Of a stretch of DNA of 24,519 nt, positions 13,371 through 20,739 are shown one piece after another. The number at the start of each line of letters is the position of its first letter. Position 1 is the first letter of the stretch. The stretch is from a virus. The stretch is taken from positions 1-24,519 of IMG/VR virus record IMGVR_UViG_3300048918_000328; one strand, 5' to 3'. The position numbers and the translations under genes are program-made. The notes beneath the pieces were generated by a model. It ran no database searches. It was not told where the DNA came from and worked only from the letters and a program-made list of their open reading frames with translations.

Positions 13371-13601
13371 CTATGCCGGCAGAGGCCGCGTAGACAAGCC
13401 GTGGAATTGGAGCATGGCGTCAATACGATCCCAGATCCATTCGTCGTTTTCGGGACCGCCTACGCTTCGGATCGCATCAGCCAGGGGAGCGAACTCAGGC
13501 CAAAAGTCCGAGCCGTCCGGATAGGCGCGCTGCAGCACGGGGATGCTGTCCTCGAGTTCGTTGAGGAGTTGTTGGAGGTGGTCGCGAGAAGGCATGGGCA
13601 T
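13371..13601 (-). CDS. Hypothetical protein, 76 aa, upstream of SRAP gene
   Basis: Unknown acidic helical protein (DHLQQLLNELEDSIPVLQRAY, then FAPLADAIRSV and WIWDRIDAML). It ends two bases before the SRAP start, so they are probably co-transcribed. The start could be ATG 13601 or the in-frame ATG six bases later; the ribosome site is weak in both cases. Low cysteine content and no membrane segment. Confidence 0.55.
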   Translation of the reverse strand: MPMPSRDHLQQLLNELEDSIPVLQRAYPDGSDFWPEFAPLADAIRSVGGPENDEWIWDRIDAMLQFHGLSTRPLPA

Positions 13602-13640
13602 AGCGTAGCACCGGCTCCGAGCGGTGGCCGACGGGATCGT

Positions 13641-14105
13641 TCAGTAAGGAAGAAATGGCGCGCCGATGCAGGTTCGCAGGCGCGTGGACGCCGGCGCCTG
13701 CTGCAGGCACTGTGAAAACGCTTCCAGATTAGCTTTCGAACCCTCGCGACAAGCCGTGGTTTCGGCGTGTGCTGCAGCTACGTCGGCGATGCCTCGGTCA
13801 GCTGCGCTGATGAGGATGGGACCATTTAGAAGCGCCAGCTTAGGATTGATATACGCAGCGAGGCGCTCGATGTCGTCGCTCAGCTGTTTGTTTACCCCCG
13901 CCATGACCTTTCTGGCCTCGTCGTCGACGGAGGCCGCCGAGTTGCCTGCCGACGCTGCTTGAATGTTTTCGAGCTGAGTTCGATCGGCTGCCAAGCAATA
14001 GCCGGCCTTTAGGTCGATATCCGTTGGTGTGCGCCCGGTCTGAGCGGTGACGCCCAATGGCAGCAGTACTAAGGCCGAAAAGAGATGAGCGCGGTTCCAT
14101 TTCAT
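13641..14105 (-). CDS. Exported accessory protein, 154 aa
   Basis: ATG 14105 is chosen because AGGA lies eight bases upstream and a signal peptide follows directly: MKWNRAH, a hydrophobic core to about residue 18 and VTAQT as a likely cleavage region. The open frame upstream has no such features. The mature protein is mostly helical, with single cysteines near both ends (GYCLAADRTQ; TACREG, FSQCLQQ, RTCIGA), suiting disulfides in the periplasm. No family recognised. It lies between the SRAP cassette and the zinc-ribbon gene, outside the late operon terminator, so it may be expressed in lysogens. Confidence 0.65.
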   Translation of the reverse strand: MKWNRAHLFSALVLLPLGVTAQTGRTPTDIDLKAGYCLAADRTQLENIQAASAGNSAASVDDEARKVMAGVNKQLSDDIERLAAYINPKLALLNGPILISAADRGIADVAAAHAETTACREGSKANLEAFSQCLQQAPASTRLRTCIGAPFLPY

Positions 14106-14220
14106 CTGACACGTCCTGTTCATGCTTGGCGCGTGCAGGCTACCCGAATTTCCACCTGCCTGCCCGGCGGGGCCCGGCAGCTCTCGTGGCGTGAGATAAG
14201 CGGGTCCTACCCTGCCGCCC

Positions 14221-14505
14221 ATGGGCAGACGAGACAAATTCACTATGGGCCGGGCGGGCATTTGCAACGTCTGTACCCGGTCGTGCATCACTTTGGACCA
14301 GGTGGGCATCAGGTGCTTTCACTGCGGCCAGGGCGAATTCATCCATCGCAGCTTCTGGGAACAGCGCGAATGCCGCTGCCGAAGCGCGCCAGGCTGCTCG
14401 TTGTGCGGCGGCGCCGGCTTCATCGCTATTCCACGGGAAGACTGCCGAGAGTGGCCGGCATTTCGACAGATCTTCAGCGCGCCGGCGGTCTTACCCACAA
14501 AATGA
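14221..14505 (+). CDS. Zinc-ribbon phage protein, 94 aa
   Basis: A lone plus-strand gene among minus-strand neighbours. Two CX2C pairs (GICNVCTRSC; IRCFHCGQG) make a zinc ribbon, and a second cluster CRCRSAPGCSLCGGAGF resembles a DnaJ-type zinc-binding repeat. The protein is of a size seen in phage and plasmid accessory genes, with no known function to my knowledge. The start could be ATG 14221 or the in-frame ATG 14245. Its stop (TGA, 14503-14505) touches the late operon terminator hairpin. The 14106-14220 gap has no clear promoter. Confidence 0.65.
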   Translation: MGRRDKFTMGRAGICNVCTRSCITLDQVGIRCFHCGQGEFIHRSFWEQRECRCRSAPGCSLCGGAGFIAIPREDCREWPAFRQIFSAPAVLPTK

Positions 14506-14525
14506 GCCCCGCTCTCGGCGGGGCT
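14505..14525. terminator. Terminator of the late operon
   Basis: AGCCCCGC (14505-14512), loop TCTCG, GCGGGGCT (14518-14525). Reading the minus strand it is followed by CATTTTGT and lies six bases after the o-spanin stop, so it ends the tail-lysis transcript. It also follows the convergent zinc-ribbon gene and may serve it. Confidence 0.8.
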
Positions 14526-14531
14526 TCTCGC

Positions 14532-14855
14532 TTATCGAATTACGCCGGCCGCTCGAAGCTCGGCCATGCACGCGCGCTCTTGGGACCGGATCGTCACCAG
14601 CTCGGCGTATTTGCCGATCGCGTCGGCCTTCCAGGCGTCATTGGCTGGGATGTCCGCGTCCGACTGCAGGGGCGGGACTCGATCCAGTAACTGCGGGGGC
14701 GGCGTCTGATCGCAGGTCACCTGGGGCACCTGCAGCGGCATTGGCGCGGTCGACGGCCTGGTCGAGGGCCGACTGCACGCCGTCAGGACGACTGCAAGCA
14801 ACAGCGGCAGCAGGCCGGTCACGGTAAACAGTGCGGATCGTTTCGATGGTGTCAT
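14532..14855 (-). CDS. Outer-membrane spanin (o-spanin, Rz1-like lipoprotein)
   Basis: A 107-aa lipoprotein. The signal peptide (MTPSKRS, then a hydrophobic stretch) ends in the lipobox LLTAC-type sequence VVLTAC at about residue 26. The mature part starts with a Pro/Ser/Thr-rich segment, as Rz1 proteins do, then a helix. It starts inside the i-spanin gene in another frame (from 14855) and extends about 100 bases past it, an overlapped arrangement. The o-spanin pairs with the i-spanin across the periplasm to fuse inner and outer membranes at lysis. The longer open frame upstream lacks support. Confidence 0.85.
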   Translation of the reverse strand: MTPSKRSALFTVTGLLPLLLAVVLTACSRPSTRPSTAPMPLQVPQVTCDQTPPPQLLDRVPPLQSDADIPANDAWKADAIGKYAELVTIRSQERACMAELRAAGVIR

Positions 14856-15126
14856 GGGTCTGCCCCTGTATGGTCGGCAGCACAGTGCCGAGGTTGTTCT
14901 GGAGTTGCTGGCCAGCTGCCGCGCTGAGCGAATCGAGCGCATTGCGTGCCTGCTGCACCTGCGCGACCTGGCGCGCGTCATCGGCGAGCACCGCGTTACG
15001 CCCGGCATCCTCGCCGGCGGCGTAGCGCGTGTTGCCGTAGTGCACGACCGCCCAGCACAGGGCGATGATGAAAAGAATGATCAGTACGCCGATGATCAGG
15101 CGCCCGTATTGCTTCAAAGTGCTCAT
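14638..15126 (-). CDS. Inner-membrane spanin (i-spanin, Rz-like)
   Basis: A 162-aa protein with one N-terminal membrane segment (residues about 9-31, RLIIGVLIILFIIALCWAV). A periplasmic helical region rich in Ala, Gln and Asp (DDARQVAQVQQARNALDSL) follows, the expected type II membrane topology and coiled coil. The C-terminus is Pro/Ala/Ser-rich. The ATG overlaps the stop of the small membrane protein upstream (ATGA). The o-spanin overlaps it in another frame. Located last in the lysis cassette, as usual. Confidence 0.85.
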   Translation of the reverse strand: MSTLKQYGRLIIGVLIILFIIALCWAVVHYGNTRYAAGEDAGRNAVLADDARQVAQVQQARNALDSLSAAAGQQLQNNLGTVLPTIQGQTHDTIETIRTVYRDRPAAAVACSRPDGVQSALDQAVDRANAAAGAPGDLRSDAAPAVTGSSPAPAVGRGHPSQ

Positions 15127-15338
15127 GCGCGGCCCTCGGGACCTTTGCCAGAGAAAGAGACAGCGATCGCCATCAGGACGATCACCAGGAACGCCACACG
15201 AACGACGTCAGCTTCGAGGGCCGGCCAATGGGCCCGCGCGCAGGCTTGATTGAGGGCGGTCACGCCAATGACGATGACGGCCACAATCAACATGTGGCCA
15301 AGCCAGAACTGAGTCCGTTTGCGCCTACGGCCCGCCAT
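15123..15338 (-). CDS. Small two-helix membrane protein, holin or antiholin candidate
   Basis: A 71-aa protein with a basic N-terminus (MAGRRRKR) and two hydrophobic segments, about residues 15-33 and 47-64. Size, basic end and position between the LydA-like holin and the spanins suit a second holin or an antiholin. No family signature is recognised. ATG 15338 overlaps the end of the upstream gene by 14 bases. The longer in-frame upstream extension is not needed. Confidence 0.6.
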   Translation of the reverse strand: MAGRRRKRTQFWLGHMLIVAVIVIGVTALNQACARAHWPALEADVVRVAFLVIVLMAIAVSFSGKGPEGRA

Positions 15339-15663
15339 TGGCGATGCCTCCGGTATCCGTGACCCCCAGCTTGTTTCGCACCACACGCTCGAGCATGCGG
15401 ATGCTTGCTGTGGCGCCAAGCCAACCGCAGACCCCGACCATGACGCCTGTCCACTGCGGCGACAGCTGCATGGCCTGGCACAACAGCATCACCAGGATGC
15501 CTACGAAACCGGCGGCCAACGACTCGATCACCGCGCGCCATAGGCTGACTTTCAGACCCGCGTCCATCATGCGCAGCGCATAGCCCAACAGGCCGCCGAA
15601 GGCAGCGAACACGGGATACAGGAGCAGCTGCCAGAACTGGAGGCTCGGCGGCGGTGCATCCAT
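15325..15663 (-). CDS. Putative phage holin (LydA-like)
   Basis: A 112-aa membrane protein with three hydrophobic stretches: around residues 12-30 ([19 protein letters not shown]), 45-65 and 70-90. The C-terminus is short and basic, with [13 protein letters not shown]. The GGLLGYALR turn and overall plan recall the LydA/phage holin superfamily. It starts one base into the stop of the endolysin gene (TGATG), as expected for a paired lysis cassette. A holin forms inner-membrane lesions that release or activate the endolysin. Experimental lysis function is not shown. Confidence 0.75.
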   Translation of the reverse strand: MDAPPPSLQFWQLLLYPVFAAFGGLLGYALRMMDAGLKVSLWRAVIESLAAGFVGILVMLLCQAMQLSPQWTGVMVGVCGWLGATASIRMLERVVRNKLGVTDTGGIANGGP

Positions 15664-16163
15664 CAGGCATCCACCGCGCGGACGGTGGCGAGGGCCGTGG
15701 CATAGTGCTGGGGCCACGCTTCCGGATGCGGCCGCCCTGGGCGCCAGTTGCGCTGGTAATACGCCCAGGCCGCCGCTTGATCACCGAGCGCAGGCAGCGC
15801 CGCTGCATCCGTCAGCAGGAGAAGCCGCGCAAACCCAGCGGCCAGCAAATCGTCCGTAGCCAGCGCCACGTAGACCGATTCGCATACCGCTGGCACGCCA
15901 CGAACAGCACACAAGGACTTCGCGAGATCCGCCGAGGCTGGATGCGAAAGAACGCCGGTGACGCCGCCGCGTTCGAACTGCGCGAGGCCGTGCGCTGGGC
16001 CGCCAATCTGCACACGGCATTTAAGGCCGGACTCCTGCAGAAAAATGGCCAGCGTCTGCACGCGCGCCTGATCGCTAGTGAGTTTCGGCGGCAGCAAGTG
16101 CAGGGCCGGGTCAATGATCTGGACCAGGGCGTCTCGGGGCGCGATGGGGAGCGGCAGCGTCAT
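15663..16163 (-). CDS. Endolysin candidate (lysozyme-like phage family)
   Basis: A 166-aa protein. The key segment is [29 protein letters not shown] (given here as [12 protein letters not shown] and [14 protein letters not shown]). The Glu in LQESG and the GLAQFE block match the catalytic lysozyme/lytic transglycosylase-like pattern seen in a set of phage proteins from Burkholderia, Pseudomonas and Stenotrophomonas, which also share the tail [16 protein letters not shown]. No signal peptide or SAR-type N-terminus is visible, so a holin is needed for export. ATG 16163 matches the family N-terminus, but its ribosome site is poor. It is directly upstream of the holin gene and below the tail genes. 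Which bond it cuts cannot be told from sequence. Confidence 0.75.
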   Translation of the reverse strand: MTLPLPIAPRDALVQIIDPALHLLPPKLTSDQARVQTLAIFLQESGLKCRVQIGGPAHGLAQFERGGVTGVLSHPASADLAKSLCAVRGVPAVCESVYVALATDDLLAAGFARLLLLTDAAALPALGDQAAAWAYYQRNWRPGRPHPEAWPQHYATALATVRAVDA

Positions 16164-16221
16164 GACCGACAGCGTGCCGCCCAAGGTGGAAATGGCTAAG
16201 GCAAACTGTTTCCGCCCATCT

Positions 16222-16941
16222 CTAGGGATCTGCGAACGGCGCCGCCGGTGGAGTGAAGTTGGCCGTATACAGTGCCGCGCCTTTAATGAGTCGAAACTCG
16301 TCGATGTAGCCATTGAAGAAACTCGACGAAGGCTGACCGTTCTGATAGCCAATGAATGCCGGCTTGCCGCCATCGATCACGCTATTGGTCGAAAGGACGG
16401 TCCAGTCCAGATTGCCGTCGACGAAGGCACGGACGGTGGTCCCTTGCCGGGTGATGGCCACGTGATGCCACGCCCCCGTGCTCATCGGATTCGTGCCGCT
16501 GCCACCGCCCATGTTCTGGTTAGCACCGGTGCCGTTGCCGGTGCCCAAACTGAAAGTCAGCCGGCCTGTATTGTCGATGCGCATTTCGTACTGTGGAAAC
16601 GATACGCCCGCCACGCCGTCCTTCTCGAAGATGGTCATATTCGACGTCGAGAGCGCGTTGATCCGAATAAACGCCTCGATCGTGAAGTCGCCGGTCGATA
16701 GATTAAAGGCAGAGCTGTGCGGCGTGGTGAGATAGGCGTTCGTGCCATTGAGCGAGCCGGCGCTCCCACCGAACTTGCTCTGGGCGGTGCTGAGGGATGC
16801 CGCTCCGTTAGCCGTCCAGGTGTTTCCCGCTGTATCAGTAAAGACGGTGCTGCCATTCGTACCATCGAAGTGCAACAGTGCGGAGATCGTGTAGGACAGC
16901 GTCTTTCTTGCGCCCGCCACCACGCCAGCGAGGAAATTCAT
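16222..16941 (-). CDS. LamG/concanavalin-like phage protein, 239 aa
   Basis: A LamG-like jelly-roll protein. LLHFDGTNGSTVFTDTAGNTW, then GSLNGTNAYLTTPHSSAFNL, FTIEAFIRINA, HHVAITRQGTTVRAFVDG and IDEFRLIKGAALYTANFTPP all match the family's strand pattern. The domain spans most of the chain. Such proteins often bind carbohydrates and, in phages, form tail-tip or adhesion decorations. The ATG overlaps the stop of the gene above it (ATGA), so it belongs to the late operon. Receptor or glycan binding is inferred from fold and position. Confidence 0.85.
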   Translation of the reverse strand: MNFLAGVVAGARKTLSYTISALLHFDGTNGSTVFTDTAGNTWTANGAASLSTAQSKFGGSAGSLNGTNAYLTTPHSSAFNLSTGDFTIEAFIRINALSTSNMTIFEKDGVAGVSFPQYEMRIDNTGRLTFSLGTGNGTGANQNMGGGSGTNPMSTGAWHHVAITRQGTTVRAFVDGNLDWTVLSTNSVIDGGKPAFIGYQNGQPSSSFFNGYIDEFRLIKGAALYTANFTPPAAPFADP

Positions 16942-17384
16942 GCCATAGCCCCCACCACCGTCGCAGCGTCGTCGGCATGGAAGATCAAAGCCAAGACGCC
17001 GCGGACGGCGCGCGTCTTCAGGGAGACCTCGGTCTCCAGCGTGACGCCCGAAGCCGCTGCCATCGTGACCTGGCCCGCACCGGACTGCTTGATATAGACG
17101 ACCGCGTTCTTCTTGAAAATGCCAAGGGGCACCGTGATAGTGACGGCCGACGCGTTGGTCGCAATGACCAGGCAGCCCTTGTCGGCGGCTGTCAGCGTAT
17201 AGGCGGTGCCCGCCTGCGTGTTGACACCTGCGATCTCGCCGGTCACGGCCTTGGTTGTGGAGGGGAGATCCACAATTGCCTGCACACCGACCTGGGTGGC
17301 CGCCGCACCCTGCAGGCCAATAACCTTTTCCGATCCACTGAGGGCGCTTGCCGCCGGAAGCGCCGAAAATTTGGTGTCTGCCAT
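16938..17384 (-). CDS. Putative tail fibre/tail-tip accessory protein, 148 aa
   Basis: Starts at ATG 17384, four bases after the stop of the J-like gene; an upstream extension overlaps that gene and is not used. N-terminal MADTKFSALPAASAL, then a beta-repeat part: LTAADKGCLVIATNASAVTITVP and VVYIKQSGAGQVTMAAASGVTLE. This is the pattern of short beta-stacked phage tail and capsid-decoration modules. It has no enzyme motif. It probably sits on the tail tip with the LamG protein that overlaps its end. Role inferred. Confidence 0.7.
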   Translation of the reverse strand: MADTKFSALPAASALSGSEKVIGLQGAAATQVGVQAIVDLPSTTKAVTGEIAGVNTQAGTAYTLTAADKGCLVIATNASAVTITVPLGIFKKNAVVYIKQSGAGQVTMAAASGVTLETEVSLKTRAVRGVLALIFHADDAATVVGAMA

Positions 17385-17388
17385 CTGG

Positions 17389-20100
17389 TTACTCCATGAG
17401 ATACGCGCCCGAGCCGTCCTCGGTCGCATAGTGATTCGATCCGCTTTCCGCGATGTAAAACGAATGGTCGAGCGCGGAGATCGAGAAACTGAAGCTGTGG
17501 CGTTGCCAGCTGGCAAGGCCATCGCGTGCGCTTTCCAGCTCGACGCGATAGGAGCCCACCGTCGCAGGCGTCCATCGCAACGCTGTTGCGTCGATCCCTG
17601 CCAACGTGGCCACCAGGGTGTTACTGCTGTCGTAGACCCGCACCGTATAGGTGGTGCCCGCCTCGGGCGCCACGCCCGCCATTGACGTATCGACCAGCTG
17701 GTCGGCTTGTATGAGGCGATTGCGATGCACCCAGCTCAGTTGCAGGCTACCGGTGATCGCCGGATTCCCCCAGGGCGATGCACCATTGAGCGTTACTTGA
17801 GCAGGTGGATAGGGTCGGAACTGCCGCTGGCTAAACGTCAAGCTCAACGCGGTGGCCATGGTCGGATCAAGCTGCTGGGTACCGGTATTGGTCAAGAGCT
17901 TCACCGAGATCGTCTCACCCGCGGTGTACTCGGTGAAGTCGTTCGCGGCTACCGCACCGAAAAACCACACGCGACTGCCGGCGGCATGCACGGCAGGCGT
18001 CGTATCGGCGCAGCCTCGCCCAAATTGGACAGCACCGGTGCCCACGTCGATCGCGTCCACACGCACGATCTCGTCATCCCAGAGGCCTGCCATACCGACT
18101 GCGACGAGCTCAAGGTTGACGCCCTGGGACAGCGTAAACGTCGTGTCACCAAAGGCTGATGCTTGCGCCATTGTCGCGGTGGGACACCATTCACCTGTGC
18201 CGACCGCAGCGAAGTCGCCGCCGGCGGCCGACACCGTCTCGGTGAAGTCCCGACTGCTCGCCGGATCAGCCGCAACAGCGAATCCAAAGCCTACGTCGTC
18301 CGGGAGCACCGCCAGGTTAGCCCGCGACAAGCTCGTCACCACTTCGATATATGGAGCCTCGAACAGGCGCTGGAGAGCGATCGCGACAGGCTTCTGTGAC
18401 GGACGCGTATCGACCCCGTGCTCGGCGTCGATGAACGTCGCCGCCGGGAGGCTATAGATGTCCTGCGACGCGGTGATCTTGATCGCACCCGACTTGAGGG
18501 TGCCGCTGGACTTTTCAGCCAGGATGCAAACCATGTCCGCGATGCCGCGCTTGGGCGACTGCAATCGAAAGTACGTGCCCACGCGCCAGCCGTATGGGGC
18601 GCGGGTCGTGGTGAGCTCAAAGGCGCGTGTCGGGGTGACGGAAGCCCGTAGGTCACGGGTGGCCACGCGAAGAGCCAGATCGTAAGTCGGAAGCTCCGGG
18701 TACGACGCCTGGTCGAAGATCGTCCCAAAGGCATCGATCAGAGCCATGGCCTGAACCGGCGCGGTGGTGAGCGATTCCTTCTCCTGCGGATCAAAAAACG
18801 TCACGCTCACGCTGTTGGTCGCGCTGTCCTGCACACTCGGCGATTCGCTGAAGTCGAGGATATCGTCATCAGTCAAGACAGGAAGGCTTTCTAGATCATA
18901 GACACCGTTGGCGATGTCCAGGTACCACAGACCATCGATCGGGCTGCGGCTCATGCTGCAGCCGGCGACCTTCTCGATGCGTGCAACGAAGTCATCATAG
19001 GTCTCGCTGGCAGGATCGTACGCGGTACACAGGCCAAACGCCTGCGACGCGTACCAGTCAGCGGCGGCGCGAAAGCTGGCGTCACTCATGTTGCCCACGG
19101 GCTCGCGCCCCATGTCTTGCTGGGTGCGCGCGTAGTACAACACGTGCGCTGGGTTCATCGAGTACCACGACTCCATCACGGCACTCGATGCCACGATCAT
19201 GCGGTGCTGCGTGGGTGTCCCGAGCGCCAGCCCCGTGTTGATGTCTAGCGAATCGACACAGGCAAAGCACACCCAGCCATGAAACGGCGCGCTGCTGGCC
19301 GGCACGATCACCTGCACACCGGTTGCCGTCAGATAGGTGTCGACGGGCAACGGCGGCGTGCTGTCGCCGATGGTGACGCCGCTGGTGCCGATGACCTTGC
19401 CTGAGTCGTCATAGTTGATCTTGACGTCCATCGTGAAGCTGTTCGGCACGCCGTTGGGCGCATCAATATGCATCCAGAGAAGCCCTGTCGCACCGATGCC
19501 CGCGGGGAACGTAGGAGTCAGTGTGCTCGGCTCGGTGGCATAGGCAGATGGATCAGTCGCCCATGAGGCGACATCGCCAGGCGATGTGAACGTGATCGGT
19601 GAACCGACCGTCTTCTCCCAGGTAATGCCTGCGATGATCGCTTGAATGAGCGGATCGTTTGCCAGCCCGATCGCTGCCTTTTCGGGATACCAGCAGACGT
19701 CGTTATCCCACCCTTTCACGACACGCATAATTTTGTAGCTGGGCTTCTGCGGGTAGGGGTTCATGGCGCCATACCGGCCGCCCTTGAATACCAACGTCGC
19801 CAGCCCGCGCCATGCGGGCTGCTGGCTGCCGAACACGGAGCTCAGATACGCATTAGGCTGCTGAGTGGCTTCGCCAAACATCACATCAACGTCGCCCGAT
19901 ATACCGCCTTGATCTTTCTCGCCACCCCAGAGGTTTGGCGCACTGATGGTGATCGTGCCGCTGCTGGTCAGGTTGCCCGCCCATGCGGTTTGGTCACCAC
20001 CACGAAATTCGAGTAATGCATCGATCGGGCCCACGCCAAGGCCGGCGTGATAGGCGACCTTGTACCAGTAGCCGACCGTGGTTTTGCCACCCTTACCCAT
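17389..20100 (-). CDS. Tail-tip host-specificity protein (J-like)
   Basis: A 903-aa protein. The N-terminus begins MGKGGKTTVGYWYKVAYHAGL (first residues MGKGGKTTVGYWYKVAYHAG) and holds GG-rich tail-hub motifs. The middle (about 370-520, including DDFVARIEKVAGCSMSRSP, then DILDFSESPSVQDSATNS and VTFFDPQEKE) resembles Phage-tail_3/J-type modules. The C-terminal 120 residues contain a fibronectin III-like repeat (TYTVRVYDSSNTLVATL ... YRVELES). Length is typical of J-like proteins. It is the receptor-contacting or baseplate-hub component. It overlaps the small protein upstream by eight bases and is followed by the two accessory tail genes. Confidence 0.88.
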   Translation of the reverse strand: MGKGGKTTVGYWYKVAYHAGLGVGPIDALLEFRGGDQTAWAGNLTSSGTITISAPNLWGGEKDQGGISGDVDVMFGEATQQPNAYLSSVFGSQQPAWRGLATLVFKGGRYGAMNPYPQKPSYKIMRVVKGWDNDVCWYPEKAAIGLANDPLIQAIIAGITWEKTVGSPITFTSPGDVASWATDPSAYATEPSTLTPTFPAGIGATGLLWMHIDAPNGVPNSFTMDVKINYDDSGKVIGTSGVTIGDSTPPLPVDTYLTATGVQVIVPASSAPFHGWVCFACVDSLDINTGLALGTPTQHRMIVASSAVMESWYSMNPAHVLYYARTQQDMGREPVGNMSDASFRAAADWYASQAFGLCTAYDPASETYDDFVARIEKVAGCSMSRSPIDGLWYLDIANGVYDLESLPVLTDDDILDFSESPSVQDSATNSVSVTFFDPQEKESLTTAPVQAMALIDAFGTIFDQASYPELPTYDLALRVATRDLRASVTPTRAFELTTTRAPYGWRVGTYFRLQSPKRGIADMVCILAEKSSGTLKSGAIKITASQDIYSLPAATFIDAEHGVDTRPSQKPVAIALQRLFEAPYIEVVTSLSRANLAVLPDDVGFGFAVAADPASSRDFTETVSAAGGDFAAVGTGEWCPTATMAQASAFGDTTFTLSQGVNLELVAVGMAGLWDDEIVRVDAIDVGTGAVQFGRGCADTTPAVHAAGSRVWFFGAVAANDFTEYTAGETISVKLLTNTGTQQLDPTMATALSLTFSQRQFRPYPPAQVTLNGASPWGNPAITGSLQLSWVHRNRLIQADQLVDTSMAGVAPEAGTTYTVRVYDSSNTLVATLAGIDATALRWTPATVGSYRVELESARDGLASWQRHSFSFSISALDHSFYIAESGSNHYATEDGSGAYLME

Positions 20101-20314
20101 TGGACTGCTCCGCCCGCTTGCATGCCCATGCCACGAGCATCAGTGCCAGGGCATCGCCTGTCGCTTTCAAGATCTCTGCGTCGATGCCGTGCTTCACAAA
20201 ATCTGTCCAATCCAGGTCATGCGCGGCGAACCATTGGCGCGCACCATTTCGGCAAAAGCCAGCGCGCTTGCTGTAGCCCGGCACGGTGAAGAGATCTCTC
20301 GTGGTCACGATCAT
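20093..20314 (-). CDS. Small tail-assembly-module protein, 73 aa
   Basis: A 73-aa protein with MIVTTRDLFTVPGYSKRAGFC, then RQWFAAHDLDWTDFVKHGID and ILKATGDALALMLVAWA. This layout recurs between the BR0599-type gene and the J gene in many proteobacterial prophages, and some gene transfer agents. Function is unknown. Its start overlaps the preceding gene by four bases and its end overlaps J by eight. It has conserved-looking WF and GDA motifs, and two cysteines. Confidence 0.7.
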   Translation of the reverse strand: MIVTTRDLFTVPGYSKRAGFCRNGARQWFAAHDLDWTDFVKHGIDAEILKATGDALALMLVAWACKRAEQSNG

Positions 20315-20739
20315 TTCTTGCCACCGCTGGACTTGATCGCGTCACGACCGACCAGTTTCCAAGCGAGAAGAAACGAGTCATCCACCCAGTTCGTGCCGAA
20401 GTGGTGTTTTACCGATTGACCGTCGTCGGTGGTGGGCGTACTGCCCGTCTGCGCCGTGGGCGGCTGTTGATGGCCCGCCAGCATGTATGCGGCCACGGCG
20501 GCCAGCAACGCGATCAAGATGTAGACGACAAACCAGATGACTGCTTGGTGCGGACGGTCCTTGGGCGCCGGCCTGGAGGCCTCAACAGCTGCGGCTACGA
20601 TCTGCCAAATGCCGCCCAGACAGGCGAACCCAATCAGCATGAAGCGCGCGTGCAGCCCTGAGGGCGTATCCGCCCACCAGTAGCGGAATCGCCAGCCATA
20701 GACGTAGCGCCATCGCTTGGCGCGTGCGATTAGCTCCAT
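20311..20739 (-). CDS. Membrane-spanning tail-module protein, 142 aa
   Basis: A 142-aa protein with an N-terminal basic/aromatic segment (KRWRYVYGWRFRYWWAD) and two membrane helices (about 32-52 and 66-88). A flexible Pro/Thr-rich linker and a C-terminal GTNWVDDSFLLAWKLVGRDAI helix follow. I know no exact family. Membrane segments in a tail gene could relate to assembly at the membrane or to DNA ejection; both are guesses. It overlaps both neighbouring genes. Confidence 0.6.
   Translation of the reverse strand: MELIARAKRWRYVYGWRFRYWWADTPSGLHARFMLIGFACLGGIWQIVAAAVEASRPAPKDRPHQAVIWFVVYILIALLAAVAAYMLAGHQQPPTAQTGSTPTTDDGQSVKHHFGTNWVDDSFLLAWKLVGRDAIKSSGGKK

Noticed and set aside
11211-14505. This stretch as host chromosome flanking a prophage
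   Set aside because: No host housekeeping operon is visible, the genes are phage-accessory in type, and a phage late operon ends directly at its right edge. Not excluded if the element is a tandem insertion.
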